Part shown: one piece after another, positions 1-9,776 of the stretch | How positions within the stretch are numbered: position 1 is the first letter of the stretch | How the letters are laid out: every line of letters starts with the position of its first letter | Assembly: GCA_963764345.1 (NCBI GenBank) | Contig: CAVXSF010000035.1 | Span: 62,001-126,000, forward strand | Direction: 5' to 3' | DNA: 64,000 bases | Source of the DNA: DASQZK01 sp963764345 | GTDB taxonomy: Bacteria; Bacteroidota; Bacteroidia; Bacteroidales; GCA-2748055 | Notes under the pieces: generated by a model | Seen by the model: only the letters and a program-made list of their open reading frames with translations | Told to the model about the DNA's origin: nothing | Databases searched by the model: none | Program-made: the position numbers and the translations under genes

Positions 1-160
1 AGCTTTATTTAACAATAATTAACAGCATTCAAAAGTAATATTTTTTGCAGAAAGAAAATTTTAAACTATTTTCGAACTCTTTCCAAATTCTGATCAATAA
101 AAAAGGAGGATTGCCTATAGCCGAACATCTACTCTGGTAAACCAAATAGAGGAGGTAGTT

Positions 161-751
161 TTGAAAGCAAATAGTAAAACTGATTACGAACTCGTACAGG
201 AGTTCGTAAGTGGCAGGCAATCTAGTATTGAAATCCTGATCAATCGCCATAAAAACAGAGTATTTACCTATATCATGCTCGTGGTAAAGAACGAGCAACT
301 TGCAGAGGATATTTTCCAGGATACCTTTATTAAGGTTATTCATTCTCTGCAGGAAGGAAAGTACAAGGATAATGGCAGGTTCCTCTCCTGGGTGATTCGT
401 ATCGCCCACAATCTTGTCATCGATCATTTCCGGAAGGAAAAACAGCTCAATACGCTGTCCAATGATGATTTTGAAATGGATATTTTCAATTCGAGAAAAA
501 TGTCCGATAAAAATGTTGAGGACCACCTTATCCAGGAGCAAATTCATCTTGACATCCGTAAACTGATCGAAGAATTGCCGGAGGACCAGAAAGAAGTCAT
601 ACTTCTCAGGCACTACGGCGGATTAAGCTTTAAAGAAATCGCAGACCAGACAAATGTCAGCATTAACACTGCTTTAGGCAGAATGCGTTATGCCCTGATA
701 AACTTAAGGAAGCTGATATCCAAACACAATATTTCACTTACCATACAGTAA
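161..751 (+). CDS. ECF-type RNA polymerase sigma factor
   Basis: This 196-residue sigma-70 family protein should direct RNA polymerase to a specific promoter set. Region 2 covers about residues 20-95 and includes EDIFQDTFIKV and FLSWVIRIAHNLVIDHFRK. Region 4 covers about residues 130-185, with LPEDQKEVILLRHYGGLSFKEIA leading into a helix-turn-helix. Regions 1 and 3 are absent, as in ECF factors. The start is TTG at 161, chosen because a strong GAGGAGG ribosome binding site lies at 149-155, which is unusual in this otherwise SD-poor sequence. No FecR-type anti-sigma gene follows; instead there is a long hairpin and a small gene. The regulon cannot be told from the sequence. Confidence 0.93.
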   Translation: MKANSKTDYELVQEFVSGRQSSIEILINRHKNRVFTYIMLVVKNEQLAEDIFQDTFIKVIHSLQEGKYKDNGRFLSWVIRIAHNLVIDHFRKEKQLNTLSNDDFEMDIFNSRKMSDKNVEDHLIQEQIHLDIRKLIEELPEDQKEVILLRHYGGLSFKEIADQTNVSINTALGRMRYALINLRKLISKHNISLTIQ

Positions 752-771
752 AAAAATTCTGGCAAAACAAT

Positions 772-825
772 AAAGTGTTTTTTTTAATCGTTTGATATTC
801 ATCTCACGATTATAAAAAACACTTT
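772..825. repeat. Long inverted repeat (hairpin) between sigma factor and small gene
   Basis: Arms at 772-790 and 807-825 are 19 bases long with one mismatch, around a 16-base loop. The hairpin starts 20 bases after the sigma factor stop and ends 5 bases before the ATG of the next small gene. It could end sigma factor transcription or mask translation of the small gene. No ribosome binding site lies outside the stem. Its role is inferred from position only. Confidence 0.7.
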
Positions 826-830
826 TGCCT

Positions 831-1013
831 ATGGTAAAAATCTCTACACTTTTCTTTTGTTACAACAATTTTGATTCGGAGTTTAACCTGTATACCATAA
901 AAGATCTCGATGAACCAGAGGGCTTGTATACAAAGGAATTAAGGAATATCTTTGAGAGAATCAATTATTCTCCTTCAAAGAAAGTCATCAGAAGAATACT
1001 TGAGAAAATCTGA
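831..1013 (+). CDS. Small conserved-type hypothetical protein
   Basis: A 60-residue protein if it starts at the ATG at 831; an in-frame TTG at 825 lies inside the hairpin stem and is less likely. It has no signal peptide or membrane segment. The C-terminus is basic and helical, with a NYSPSKKVIRRILEKI tail of the kind seen in small Bacteroidetes proteins encoded next to sigma factors. A strong terminator follows 28 bases after the stop, which supports a real transcription unit. I do not recognise a function. A role tied to the upstream sigma factor would be a guess from position. Confidence 0.6.
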   Translation: MVKISTLFFCYNNFDSEFNLYTIKDLDEPEGLYTKELRNIFERINYSPSKKVIRRILEKI

Positions 1014-1040
1014 TGGTAAAAGTTCGCTTATCGAATATAA

Positions 1041-1071
1041 GGCTGCCCTCTTCACGAAGGCAGCCTTTTTT
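1041..1071 (+). terminator. Rho-independent terminator after the sigma factor unit
   Basis: GGCTGCC and GGCAGCC form a 7-bp GC-rich stem around an 11-base loop, followed by six Ts. It ends the plus-strand sigma factor and small-gene unit just before the convergent rsmE stop. Confidence 0.85.
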
Positions 1072-1084
1072 GTAAGGTATTGTG

Positions 1085-1807
1085 CTATCGATTTCGTTTC
1101 AGACACATCCTGTCACTTATGATTTGTGCTGCTACAACGCCTGCAGTTTCTGTCCTCAGCCGGCTCATTCCAAGTGTAACGGGTAGAAAACCGCTCTCAA
1201 TGGAATGCTCTACCTCTTTGGAAGTGAAATCACCTTCAGGTCCGATAAGGACCAGGTAGTTGTCACCTTTACTCTCTGCAAGAAGTAAGTCAGTACGCAT
1301 TCTGTCTTCCATACAGTGAGCGATAAAACAGCCAACACTCTCAAAATCGTTCTCAAGGAAATCATCCAGTGTGACCATCGGTTTCAATTCAGGTTTCAAT
1401 GCCTTTAATGATTGTTTCATGGCTGACACCAGAACATTTTCAAGTCGGTCGGGACGGAGTTTCCTGCGCTCGGATCTCTGACACAATAAAGGAGTGATGG
1501 TATCGATGCCAATTTCCGTCGCTTTTTCCAGGAACCATTCAAATCGGTCGGCATTCTTGGTCGGGGCAATGGCGACATGAAGGTGATAGTCACGTTTCTC
1601 AAAATCCATTACCCGGTGAGTAATCTGAACCTGGCATTTCACCGGATCATTATCAATGATGGTACCTTCATAATATCCACCGCTTCCGTCAACGAAACGG
1701 ATCTTTTCACCTTTACCCATCCTGAGTACTTTGATACAATGATGAGATTCCTGCGGATTCATGGTGCATATCTCACCCGAAATATCTGGGATATAAAATA
1801 GCTGCAT
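1085..1807 (-). CDS. rsmE: 16S rRNA (uracil-1498-N3)-methyltransferase RsmE
   Basis: RsmE methylates N3 of U1498 in 16S rRNA, near the decoding site, using S-adenosylmethionine. The 240-residue length is normal. An N-terminal PUA/OB-like RNA-binding part (about residues 1-70, with HHCIKVLRM) precedes a SPOUT methyltransferase domain. The SPOUT knot motifs are clear: LIGPEGDFTSKE at about 188-199 and LGMSRLRTETAGVVAAQ near the C-terminus. The gene is transcribed towards the sigma factor unit and separated from it by a terminator. It diverges from the phosphoesterase gene at 1978 across 170 bases. Confidence 0.96.
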   Translation of the reverse strand: MQLFYIPDISGEICTMNPQESHHCIKVLRMGKGEKIRFVDGSGGYYEGTIIDNDPVKCQVQITHRVMDFEKRDYHLHVAIAPTKNADRFEWFLEKATEIGIDTITPLLCQRSERRKLRPDRLENVLVSAMKQSLKALKPELKPMVTLDDFLENDFESVGCFIAHCMEDRMRTDLLLAESKGDNYLVLIGPEGDFTSKEVEHSIESGFLPVTLGMSRLRTETAGVVAAQIISDRMCLKRNR

Positions 1808-1977
1808 CTCGTTTTTCCTTCAAAATTAAACTTTCTTTTCCATTCTGAAAAAATAGGGAAGGACGGCATGAGAGATTATGATTTCTGAAAACAATATGTT
1901 CCTGGCCAGAAAATATAATCGGTCAATTGGCTATCTTTACCCTTGCATCTGATGATGTAAGAATCGTTGCCTGAACA

Positions 1978-2472
1978 ATGAAAAGGATAGGTTTACTTTC
2001 AGACACTCATGGATACCTGGATCCGAAGCTCCTGGATTTTTTCGTCAGCTGCGATGAGATTTGGCATGCCGGAGATATCGGCAACCTTGAAGTCTCAGAT
2101 ATCCTTTCCCGTTTCAGGCCTTTCAAAGCGGTTTATGGTAATATTGACGGTACGGATCTGAGGCAGATGTATCCTGAACATTTAAGATTCAGGTGTGAAG
2201 AAATGTCTGTCTGGATCACTCATATCGGAGGTTATCCCGGCAATTATGACCGTCGCATCAGGGAGGAGATCAGGAAGGATCCTCCTGGGCTCTTCATCTC
2301 GGGGCATTCACATATCCTGAAAGTTATGCCAGACCGTAAGCTCGGATTGCTTCACATCAATCCCGGCGCAGCGGGGAAGAGTGGCTTTCACCAGGTACGA
2401 ACGGCAGTACGTTTTATTATTGAAGGCAAAGATATTCGTGACCTGGAAGTGATCGAGCTGCCCCGTCACTGA
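1978..2472 (+). CDS. YfcE/MJ0936-family metallophosphoesterase
   Basis: A 164-residue calcineurin-like phosphodiesterase of the small YfcE/MJ0936 type. Metal ligands are visible as SDTHG at residues 8-12, HAGDIG near 36, YGNIDG, and GHSH at 109-112, followed by HINPGA. Members of this family hydrolyse phosphodiester bonds in the cytoplasm, but the natural substrate is generally unknown. The stop overlaps by 7 bases the 3' end of the convergent large gene (minus strand, ends at 2466). No Shine-Dalgarno sequence is visible before the ATG. Confidence 0.9.
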   Translation: MKRIGLLSDTHGYLDPKLLDFFVSCDEIWHAGDIGNLEVSDILSRFRPFKAVYGNIDGTDLRQMYPEHLRFRCEEMSVWITHIGGYPGNYDRRIREEIRKDPPGLFISGHSHILKVMPDRKLGLLHINPGAAGKSGFHQVRTAVRFIIEGKDIRDLEVIELPRH

Positions 2473-5400
2473 GTATCAGACTCATCCCCTGCATTTTCCC
2501 CGGAAGAGATAAACCTGCGAAGGAATAACTGGGCCCTGCGGTCTGCTGCCAGCGAATAAATATAACCCGCCAGCCCCATTCGTGTCTTCACTTTGCGAAG
2601 TCCGGGTTTCAGATCAAAGACGATACCGTTGTACTTCCGGTTGGAGGATACTGTTTGCAATGATCCGGGATTATACCCGAAGTAATACCATGTCCGGTCA
2701 TCCAGTACAATATAAATGTCCAGTAGGTCTCCGGTGGATCGTTTAGTCAGTTCAATATAGGCCTCGGCTTTTTTATTGATGAGCTTGTCCCCCACCCTGA
2801 TAATGGCTACGTCACCATGATACCTGAATGTTCTGGTGAACTGGTTCCATTTCAGTCTGACACCAGACAAGATCAGATTCCTTTTAAAGGCTTCCGGAAT
2901 ATTCCTGTATTCACCATACAAGCCTATATCGGCATCCATCCTTTCAGCGGCATCTGCACCTACAAGCTCTTTCAACGATTTTTTGTAAAAAGGATCAGTA
3001 AGATCGTACGGTGAAAGCGTTGTCAGGCTGTCAAGATCCCTGCCGAATTCTGAAAGAGCCTCCTCAGAAAAGAAGAAGTCCATCGTCATCAGCGCTTTTG
3101 TTGAGAATGTATCCGCACTGGTATTATCAAAAGCATCTCCGACCGCTTTGATGTTCAGCTGCCCGTAGTTAACCTGGTAATTAATGTCGCCTTCACTGTA
3201 GGCCATGCAGGACGATATATCCAAAGCCATATAATTGCCCGGATTGGCCTTGTTGGCGAGTTTTTCAAGGGGCCCAACCTCGTAACGTCGGGCAAAGCGG
3301 TCGTATCTGAGATAGCCGTAGGCAGAGGTGATCAGGGCATCGAAGAATTCCTGCCTTGAAGAGGAAAAGGCTGAATAGATGTGTGTTGAATCACGGGTGA
3401 TAAAGGTTCCGAAATACGTAGGATTCAGATTAATATCCAGAGGAGCTTCGGGAACAGGAATCATCACACTGTCAGGATTGATGGACGCTTTAAATTTCAG
3501 CCATGATTTCCCAAGGCCGCAATCGTGTGTCAACCTCGCAGCGCCGTCAAAAAACAGATTTGGCTCACGTGATGCCAAAAGCACCTTCCCCTGGTACTCA
3601 AAAAACGGGCTTAGCCTGAAGCTGTCAAGTATCGACAGTTCTGCCCGGCCGGTAGTCTGAAGTGTGCTGTCGACAGAGAGATGATTGAAAAATAATTTCT
3701 GAGATTTACCGCTAATATCCATATAATCATAATAAGCACTGGCTGTATAATCTTTGCTGCTGTTTATGGTCACGGATGCATCGTATAATGAATAATATTC
3801 ATGCAGGTTATCAGCAACAATACCGGCATTTGACAGGGTTTCCATTTCAGCATTTTTCCGGATGATCACATTTCCCTTATCAGGATAGATTCTGGCATCC
3901 GCCACACGGATAAACGGGACATTCCTGGCATTAAGAAGGCTGTTCCGGTAATCATATACCCCAAGCGGTGCAATGAAATTCAGAGAATCCTGGCTGGGTT
4001 TTAAGGAGATGTAACGGGGGCCGATGAGGGTATCTTCACCGGCACCGGTATTCTTTAACGGTGCCCTGTTGAGACCCATTTCAATTTTTTCATTCCGGAA
4101 ATCCCATTTAAAGTAGTCAAGGCTGGAGACATACCTCACTTCCGGAAAGTTGACCTGGGTATAATTTTCATTCGAGAAAAATTCCCCGGTATTTTTATCG
4201 AAGTTTATGTCAGACCTTACATTATCAGCCGTAATGGCGTACTGATCACTAACCAGTGAATTCAGGCTGAAGCCGGATGAGTCAGCCAGGATGTTCCTTG
4301 CTTTAAACTGAAATACCCGGGAGCCTACAGATGCTGTAACCATATCGACCGTTCCGGTACCGAAAAGTCCTTTGGGTTCAACAAGGAGATCGCCTTTCAG
4401 CCGGACCGTATCGTTATACATTGTAAACGGGACATCCTGCTGGTAGGCATAGAACTTATCCGCCTTTGTCAGCCAGCGGATGCTGTCATTTTTTGATTCG
4501 ACCGTTGGAAACTGCGTCCCCTGGATCTGTTCCTTTACATCAAATTTCCGGCTTATTGCCATGACAGAATCCGGATGCATCAGAAAATCATCGGAGTACG
4601 TACTGGAGGCCAGGTATTCCATCTTCCCCGCGCCATGTAAACCGGAGCTGCTCATTACAAGGTCGTGATAAAATGTCCCTTTGCCATTATAGACAGGGAT
4701 GCCGTTTTCCGGGGTGCTGTATGAAAATCCAAGGGAGTTGTCGCTCCTGAGGGTTAGTTTTTCCTCAAGTGGAGGTAGCATGCCCGCCGATTCGAATTTC
4801 CCCTTCAGATTCAATCCGTGCCTGTCGAAATTATCGAGGCTGTCCATATTGAAGGAATAGACCTCAAAGTATACATCTTTGCGCTTATAAACCCCATTCT
4901 GTATAGAGGGATCATCAAAATAAACAAAAGAATTTTCCCGGCTGCTGAAGACAGGGTATTGGGGGAAATTTTTCAGTCCTGATTTATTAGAGGGTTCATC
5001 GATCAGCAATTCTCCGGTAATATCTTCAATGAGGTTTTTTATATCAGTAGTTTGTGTTACGCCGGTGTTTGAATTTGATTCCAGGATCTGCATCTTCAAT
5101 GAATCGATATCCTGGAGGTTAATCTTGAAACTGTCATAGCGAAAGAAAAAATCGGAACCGTAAAAGTTCATCAGGCCGGCCCTGACCTGTCCGTCAAATT
5201 GAAAATTGCGGTTCCGCTTCATGATAATTTTATTTCCTTTCGGAACCAGAACGACATTTTGAGAATCGCTGAGAAAAATATTAGGAACGCCAAAGATGGT
5301 CAGATCTTTGGTACTCAGGTTAAGCTGCGCGTTGTCGTTTGGTGTGTTTACCTTTGAAGTAAATAAGATCACATCATAATCTGTTTTTCCCACGCTTGCA

Positions 5401-6945
5401 TCAAGGTAGTAAAACAGCTTATCGTTCAGAGTTATGATATCCGTCTGATCATCAAAAAAGATAAAACCAAGACGGCTCAGTTTCATAAGCTGGTGTCTTA
5501 TCTCATAAGGGGCCATACCCTGATCATCAGCATAGGCCAATACCGAAAAAGTTCTCAGGTTATTCAACCGGCGTGAGAACTGCCATAGTGCAACCAGCGG
5601 ATTAACGTAATCCCTCCCCTGCAGTTCATCAAAGGTCCTGTAGTTAAACAAATTATTTGATTCAAAACTGGCCTGTCCGGTAGACCTTCCGATGGAAGGC
5701 CTGATATGGATTATCCCCGAACTGCGATCCCAGTCAAGTTCTTCCAGGTTCATATCAATTTTATGGTAGCTATCCCGGTAAGGTACGCCGGATGTATAGC
5801 GGTCACCGGTCGTCAGCCTGATTTCATCTTTGTCTTCAAAATACAGGAACTGAAGGTCCGGATGATAAATAGAATCGTTCTCAAGGTAAAGAGATACCGC
5901 TACACTTTGTGCATTCATACTTGCTTCCCTGATTACCACACTATTTGTCTGCAGTTGCATCCGTAAAGTATCTACTTCATAAATATTGAGCCTGGCCGGG
6001 ACACCATTTGAGCCGGTACCAACGAGTTTAGCTCCCTGCATAGACAGTCCTCCAATAAATTCGATCCCTTTAAAGAGATCAGGAAGAATATATTTACCCT
6101 GGTAAGAGTAAAATTTGGGATACATGGCCTGTTCCGGGTTATTGATGGGCATGGCCTTTTCTTCAAGTTTTCCCTGCAGCGGATAATCAAAATATTTTTT
6201 GTACATGAATCTTACAGAATCGGCTTCATACTGAGCCCTGTTCATCTCGATCCGGTAATCTGAAAGGTCTGCATATACCTGGTCGGGGTTCAGTCCGGCT
6301 CTTTCCCAGGATACCCGGCCGCCTTGTCCCAGACCATTTAAGCGTCAGTAGATTATATGTGCCGGACGTGTTTAGAATGGTCAGTGTATCTTTGTTGGAA
6401 TAACAATACAGATCTGTGGATGAAAAAACGGCAAAGGGCATAAAATCCTTCTGATCAAAATGATATTCCCCCCCTATGGATTTCCAGTTATTACCCGCAA
6501 GGTTATACAGGTTCCGGTTTTTTAACAGGTCGACCGAAAGGGAAAGAAACCTTTGTGTATTTCTGAACGGGACATTACGGTCGCCTGCAAGATGATAAAA
6601 GGATTCTAACCATTTGTCGAGACCCAGCGAAGAATATTCACCAGACAAAGACATGAGGTAAATGGTAAGGAAACTGCTGAAATCCGGCTCAGGCTGAGCA
6701 CGACGGGTAAGCATGAGGTTGGATACTTCAATCAGTTTCAACTTCTCAGGGTAACTAATAGAATCTGCTTGCCAGGCTGCGATCAACCTGTTGGTTAACT
6801 TTATTGACTCTTCGCCGGTACTGCTCATAAAATCATGAAGCTGGGATGTGTAAACAACGGTGTCAACAGCAAATTCCCTTATTTGCTGGGAAAAGACAGA
6901 CCGGGTCAGCAGTAACAGGATCAGAACAGGAAGGATCCTTCTCAT
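2466..6945 (-). CDS. Very large exported protein of unknown function, broken by one frameshift
   Basis: The gene starts at 6945 with a signal peptide (MRRILPVLILLLLTRSVFSQ). Reading changes frame near 6328-6330. Removing one base from the GGG run of the coding strand joins NLLTLKWS to GQGGRVSWERAGLNPDQVYA and then to the remaining 1,259-residue frame, giving about 1,490 residues. Without repair, the first frame ends at 6226 with nonsense. The body is rich in beta-strand-like segments with many Asp/Ser/Tyr, suggesting a repetitive envelope or periplasmic protein. I know of no assigned function. It is last in a minus-strand run after tmk, tpiA and prmA. The 3' end overlaps the convergent phosphoesterase gene by 7 bases. 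Confidence 0.8.
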
Positions 6946-6972
6946 AGCAGGGTAAAATTTGTTTTCAAAAAA

Positions 6973-7812
6973 TTATCCCCTGAATTTAAGGGAAATCCAG
7001 TTATTATCATAGTCTTCGGAAATAAAAGTCAGACCGGAAGTTACAGCAGATGACAGGATCAGGTTTTTATCGGCAGACAGGATTCCGCTAAGAATAAGCG
7101 TACCTCCCGGGGATAAATGACTTTTATAAGCTGGCATATCCTTCAGAATGAGATTCCGGTTGATGTTGGCAAGGATGGTATCAAACAGGATGGCGGGTAT
7201 GCATCCGGCATCACCCTTAATCACATCATACATGCCGGTCTTACAGCCGTTCCGCCTGAAGTTTTCCTGGCTGTTTCTAAAGGCCCACTCATCAATATCG
7301 ATTGCGGTAACCGATTTTGCTCCCTTCTTCAGTGCAAAAATTCCAAGGACACCCGTTCCGCAACCCATATCGAGGACGGTCTGATTAGTTAAATCCGTGC
7401 CATGCATCTGACGAAGCATCAGGCGAGTTGTCTCATGATGTCCTGTTCCGAAAGACATTTTTGGCTCGATCACGATATTTGTCAAACCCTTAACCGGAGC
7501 ATGCCAGGGAGCTACAATAGCACAGATCCCTTCCATGACCACCGGTATATAGTTCTTTTCCCATTCTGCATTCCAGTTCTGGTCAGGGAGCAATTCATGT
7601 TCAGCCTGAATCCGGACTTCCTTTAAATCAAGCCTCTCTATATACCGGTCCAGTTCATCACGGCAGAAGTTATTTTCCGGAACAAAGGCCAGAAGGAAAG
7701 GCTCTTCTTCCTGGAAACCCTCGTAGCCAAGATCATTCAGGCCGGCGATCAATATTTCACTGATGCCGGTACTGAATGGATCTATTTTCAGTCTGAGCTG
7801 TATATATCTCAT
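6973..7812 (-). CDS. prmA: Ribosomal protein L11 methyltransferase PrmA
   Basis: PrmA trimethylates ribosomal protein L11. The 279-residue length fits the Bacteroidetes form. A small N-terminal recognition domain precedes a class I methyltransferase fold with WHAPVKGLTNIVIEPKMSFG, then GTGHHETTRL and the SAM-binding VLDMGCGTGVLGIFAL (about residue 145). The catalytic-region sequence ILANINRN (about 216) is of the expected NxN type. It lies 22 bases after tpiA and 27 bases before the start of the large exported protein, so it is probably in the same minus-strand transcription unit. Confidence 0.95.
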   Translation of the reverse strand: MRYIQLRLKIDPFSTGISEILIAGLNDLGYEGFQEEEPFLLAFVPENNFCRDELDRYIERLDLKEVRIQAEHELLPDQNWNAEWEKNYIPVVMEGICAIVAPWHAPVKGLTNIVIEPKMSFGTGHHETTRLMLRQMHGTDLTNQTVLDMGCGTGVLGIFALKKGAKSVTAIDIDEWAFRNSQENFRRNGCKTGMYDVIKGDAGCIPAILFDTILANINRNLILKDMPAYKSHLSPGGTLILSGILSADKNLILSSAVTSGLTFISEDYDNNWISLKFRG

Positions 7813-7833
7813 GACCGGTTCCCGGCTTGCTGA

Positions 7834-8583
7834 TCAGAAGGCATTCACGATCTGAATGAAATCTTCGGCTTTAAGAGAGGCACCCCCTATCAGACCTCCG
7901 TCCACATCCGGATTGGAAAACAATTCGGCGGCATTGGAAGGTTTGCAGCTTCCCCCGTAGAGGATGGTAGTATCATCTGCGAGGGCTGCATTGTATTGCT
8001 CCACCAGTTGTTCCCGGATAAATTTATGCATTTCCTGGGCCTGTTCCGGGGAAGCGGTTCGGCCCGTCCCAATTGCCCAAACCGGTTCGTAAGCGATCAC
8101 AACATTTTTCATTTGTGCCACGGTAAGATGGAAAATCCCCTCCTTCAACTGTTTACGAACCACATCAAAATGTTTGTCCGCTTCACGTTCGGCCAGGACC
8201 TCCCCAATACAGAAAATAGGCTTCAAACCGGCAGCCAGTGCCAGATCCACTTTCTTTGCCAGGAGGGCATTATCTTCATGATAATAGGATCTTCTTTCCG
8301 AATGGCCGATGATCACATATTCAGCCCCTGTCGATTTGATCATATCCACCGAAACTTCACCGGTAAATGCGCCGCTTTCTTCCGATGCGCAATTCTGAGC
8401 CGACAGCTTTACCTTTGTCAGCACCTTATTTACTTCGGCAAGGTGAATAAACGGAGGTGCAATAATCACAAGAGCATCCCCTTTTACGGCCACTGCCAGT
8501 TCATTCACGGCACTTGCCAGTTCAAGACCCTCCTGCAGATTGGTATTCATTTTCCAGTTTCCTGCAACAATGTTTTGTCTCAT
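7834..8583 (-). CDS. tpiA: Triosephosphate isomerase
   Basis: TpiA interconverts dihydroxyacetone phosphate and glyceraldehyde 3-phosphate in glycolysis and gluconeogenesis. The 249-residue protein has all landmarks: AGNWKMN with the catalytic Lys at 11, IIGHSERR with the electrophilic His at 94, and AYEPVWAIGTG with the catalytic Glu at 166. The phosphate-binding loop ends are YGGSCKPSNA and GGLIGGASL. A consensus TACTTTTG element lies upstream at 8617-8624. prmA follows after 21 bases. Confidence 0.98.
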   Translation of the reverse strand: MRQNIVAGNWKMNTNLQEGLELASAVNELAVAVKGDALVIIAPPFIHLAEVNKVLTKVKLSAQNCASEESGAFTGEVSVDMIKSTGAEYVIIGHSERRSYYHEDNALLAKKVDLALAAGLKPIFCIGEVLAEREADKHFDVVRKQLKEGIFHLTVAQMKNVVIAYEPVWAIGTGRTASPEQAQEMHKFIREQLVEQYNAALADDTTILYGGSCKPSNAAELFSNPDVDGGLIGGASLKAEDFIQIVNAF

Positions 8584-8616
8584 AGTATCATATTTAGGTT
8601 AAATTCAACAGAACCC

Positions 8617-8624
8617 CAAAAGTA
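8617..8624 (-). promoter_or_regulatory. Candidate -7 element upstream of tpiA
   Basis: On the minus strand this reads TACTTTTG, a full match to the Bacteroidetes -7 consensus TAnnTTTG, 33 bases before the tpiA start. No TTTG at the expected -33 distance is evident, so this is a partial promoter match. Confidence 0.4.
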
Positions 8625-8686
8625 GCAAAGAAGAAGCAAGGCATAAAAAAATAATAACAATATTACCTGGTAGGGGAAAATAATGG

Positions 8687-9766
8687 TCAGGAACGGACCC
8701 GGGGATCAAGGATCACATAGAGTATATCCACCAGGATATTCACTACCACAAAAACCACAGAGATGGTAAGAACGCATGCCAGCACGACCGGAAAATCATA
8801 GTAGTTCAAGGCATTGACGATCATATAACCCAGGCCGTGCCATCCAAAAATATATTCGACGAAGACCACTCCGGCAAGCATTCCGGCAAACCAGCCACTG
8901 ACAGCCGTCACCACCGGATTCAGCGAATTCCTGAAGGCATGAACCAGAACCACCCGGCTGTACCGTAATCCCTTGGCGAACGCGGTTCTTATATAATCCT
9001 GGCTGAGAACATCGAGCATGGAGTTCCGGGAAAGCTGTATCACAACCGATAAAGGCCGGATCCCGAGAGTCACAGCCGGAAGAATGAGATTCTTAAGCTC
9101 AAGGTGAATCCCGCGTCCAAGGTCGTCAACCTCGTAGAGATTACCCGTGAGATTCAGATGAGTGATACCTCCCAGCTTATAAGCAAAAAGCCAGGCAATA
9201 AGTATAGCAGCAAAAAAGGATGGCAGCGACATTCCAAAACTGGAGATGACAAGCACAGTCCGGTCAAACCATGTGTCTTTTTTCAGGGCAGAAAGTACTC
9301 CGAGAATATTCCCTGCAATAAAGGCCAGGATGATTGCAAAAAATGCGAGTATCAATGAATTAGGCAGAGCCTCGGATATCATTTCCCCAACTGAGCGATT
9401 GCTCTGGAATGAACGACCAAGCCAGGGCTTCTTCAGCACCAGGGTCAGACCGCTTTTCAGGGAAATCACTTTCAGGCAATGTCTGTATTTCAACGTATCC
9501 AGGTAAATTGCAGATCCGGGATGATCAGCTTTGTAAAGGGAAACAAAGGACAAATCATTCAGATATTTCAGGTATTGTACATACAATGGCTGATCCAACC
9601 CAAGTTCTTTCCGGATGATTTCCGTATTTTTCAGGTCGGCCCTCTGTCCGAGCATCATCTGTGCAGGGTCACCCGGCAAAACGTTGAAGAGCACAAAGAT
9701 CAGGGTGATCACACCCCAGATCACCAACAGACTGTATAACACTTTTTTACCTATCTTTCCTGACAT
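8687..9766 (-). CDS. ABC transporter permease, OppB/DppB type
   Basis: A 359-residue inner-membrane permease of the peptide/nickel (OppB) importer family. Residues 1-30 form the first membrane segment, followed by the conserved VLPGDPAQMMLGQRA. A long periplasmic loop comes next, then a five-helix core with the EAA-type motif DYIRTAFAKGLRYSRVVLVHAFRNSL. The ATG at 9766 is preferred over an in-frame TTG at 9775, which would nearly abut the preceding stop. No OppC, ATPase or binding-protein gene is adjacent, so its partners must be encoded elsewhere. The substrate cannot be inferred. Confidence 0.88.
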   Translation of the reverse strand: MSGKIGKKVLYSLLVIWGVITLIFVLFNVLPGDPAQMMLGQRADLKNTEIIRKELGLDQPLYVQYLKYLNDLSFVSLYKADHPGSAIYLDTLKYRHCLKVISLKSGLTLVLKKPWLGRSFQSNRSVGEMISEALPNSLILAFFAIILAFIAGNILGVLSALKKDTWFDRTVLVISSFGMSLPSFFAAILIAWLFAYKLGGITHLNLTGNLYEVDDLGRGIHLELKNLILPAVTLGIRPLSVVIQLSRNSMLDVLSQDYIRTAFAKGLRYSRVVLVHAFRNSLNPVVTAVSGWFAGMLAGVVFVEYIFGWHGLGYMIVNALNYYDFPVVLACVLTISVVFVVVNILVDILYVILDPRVRS

Positions 9767-9776
9767 GCTTCCCAAA

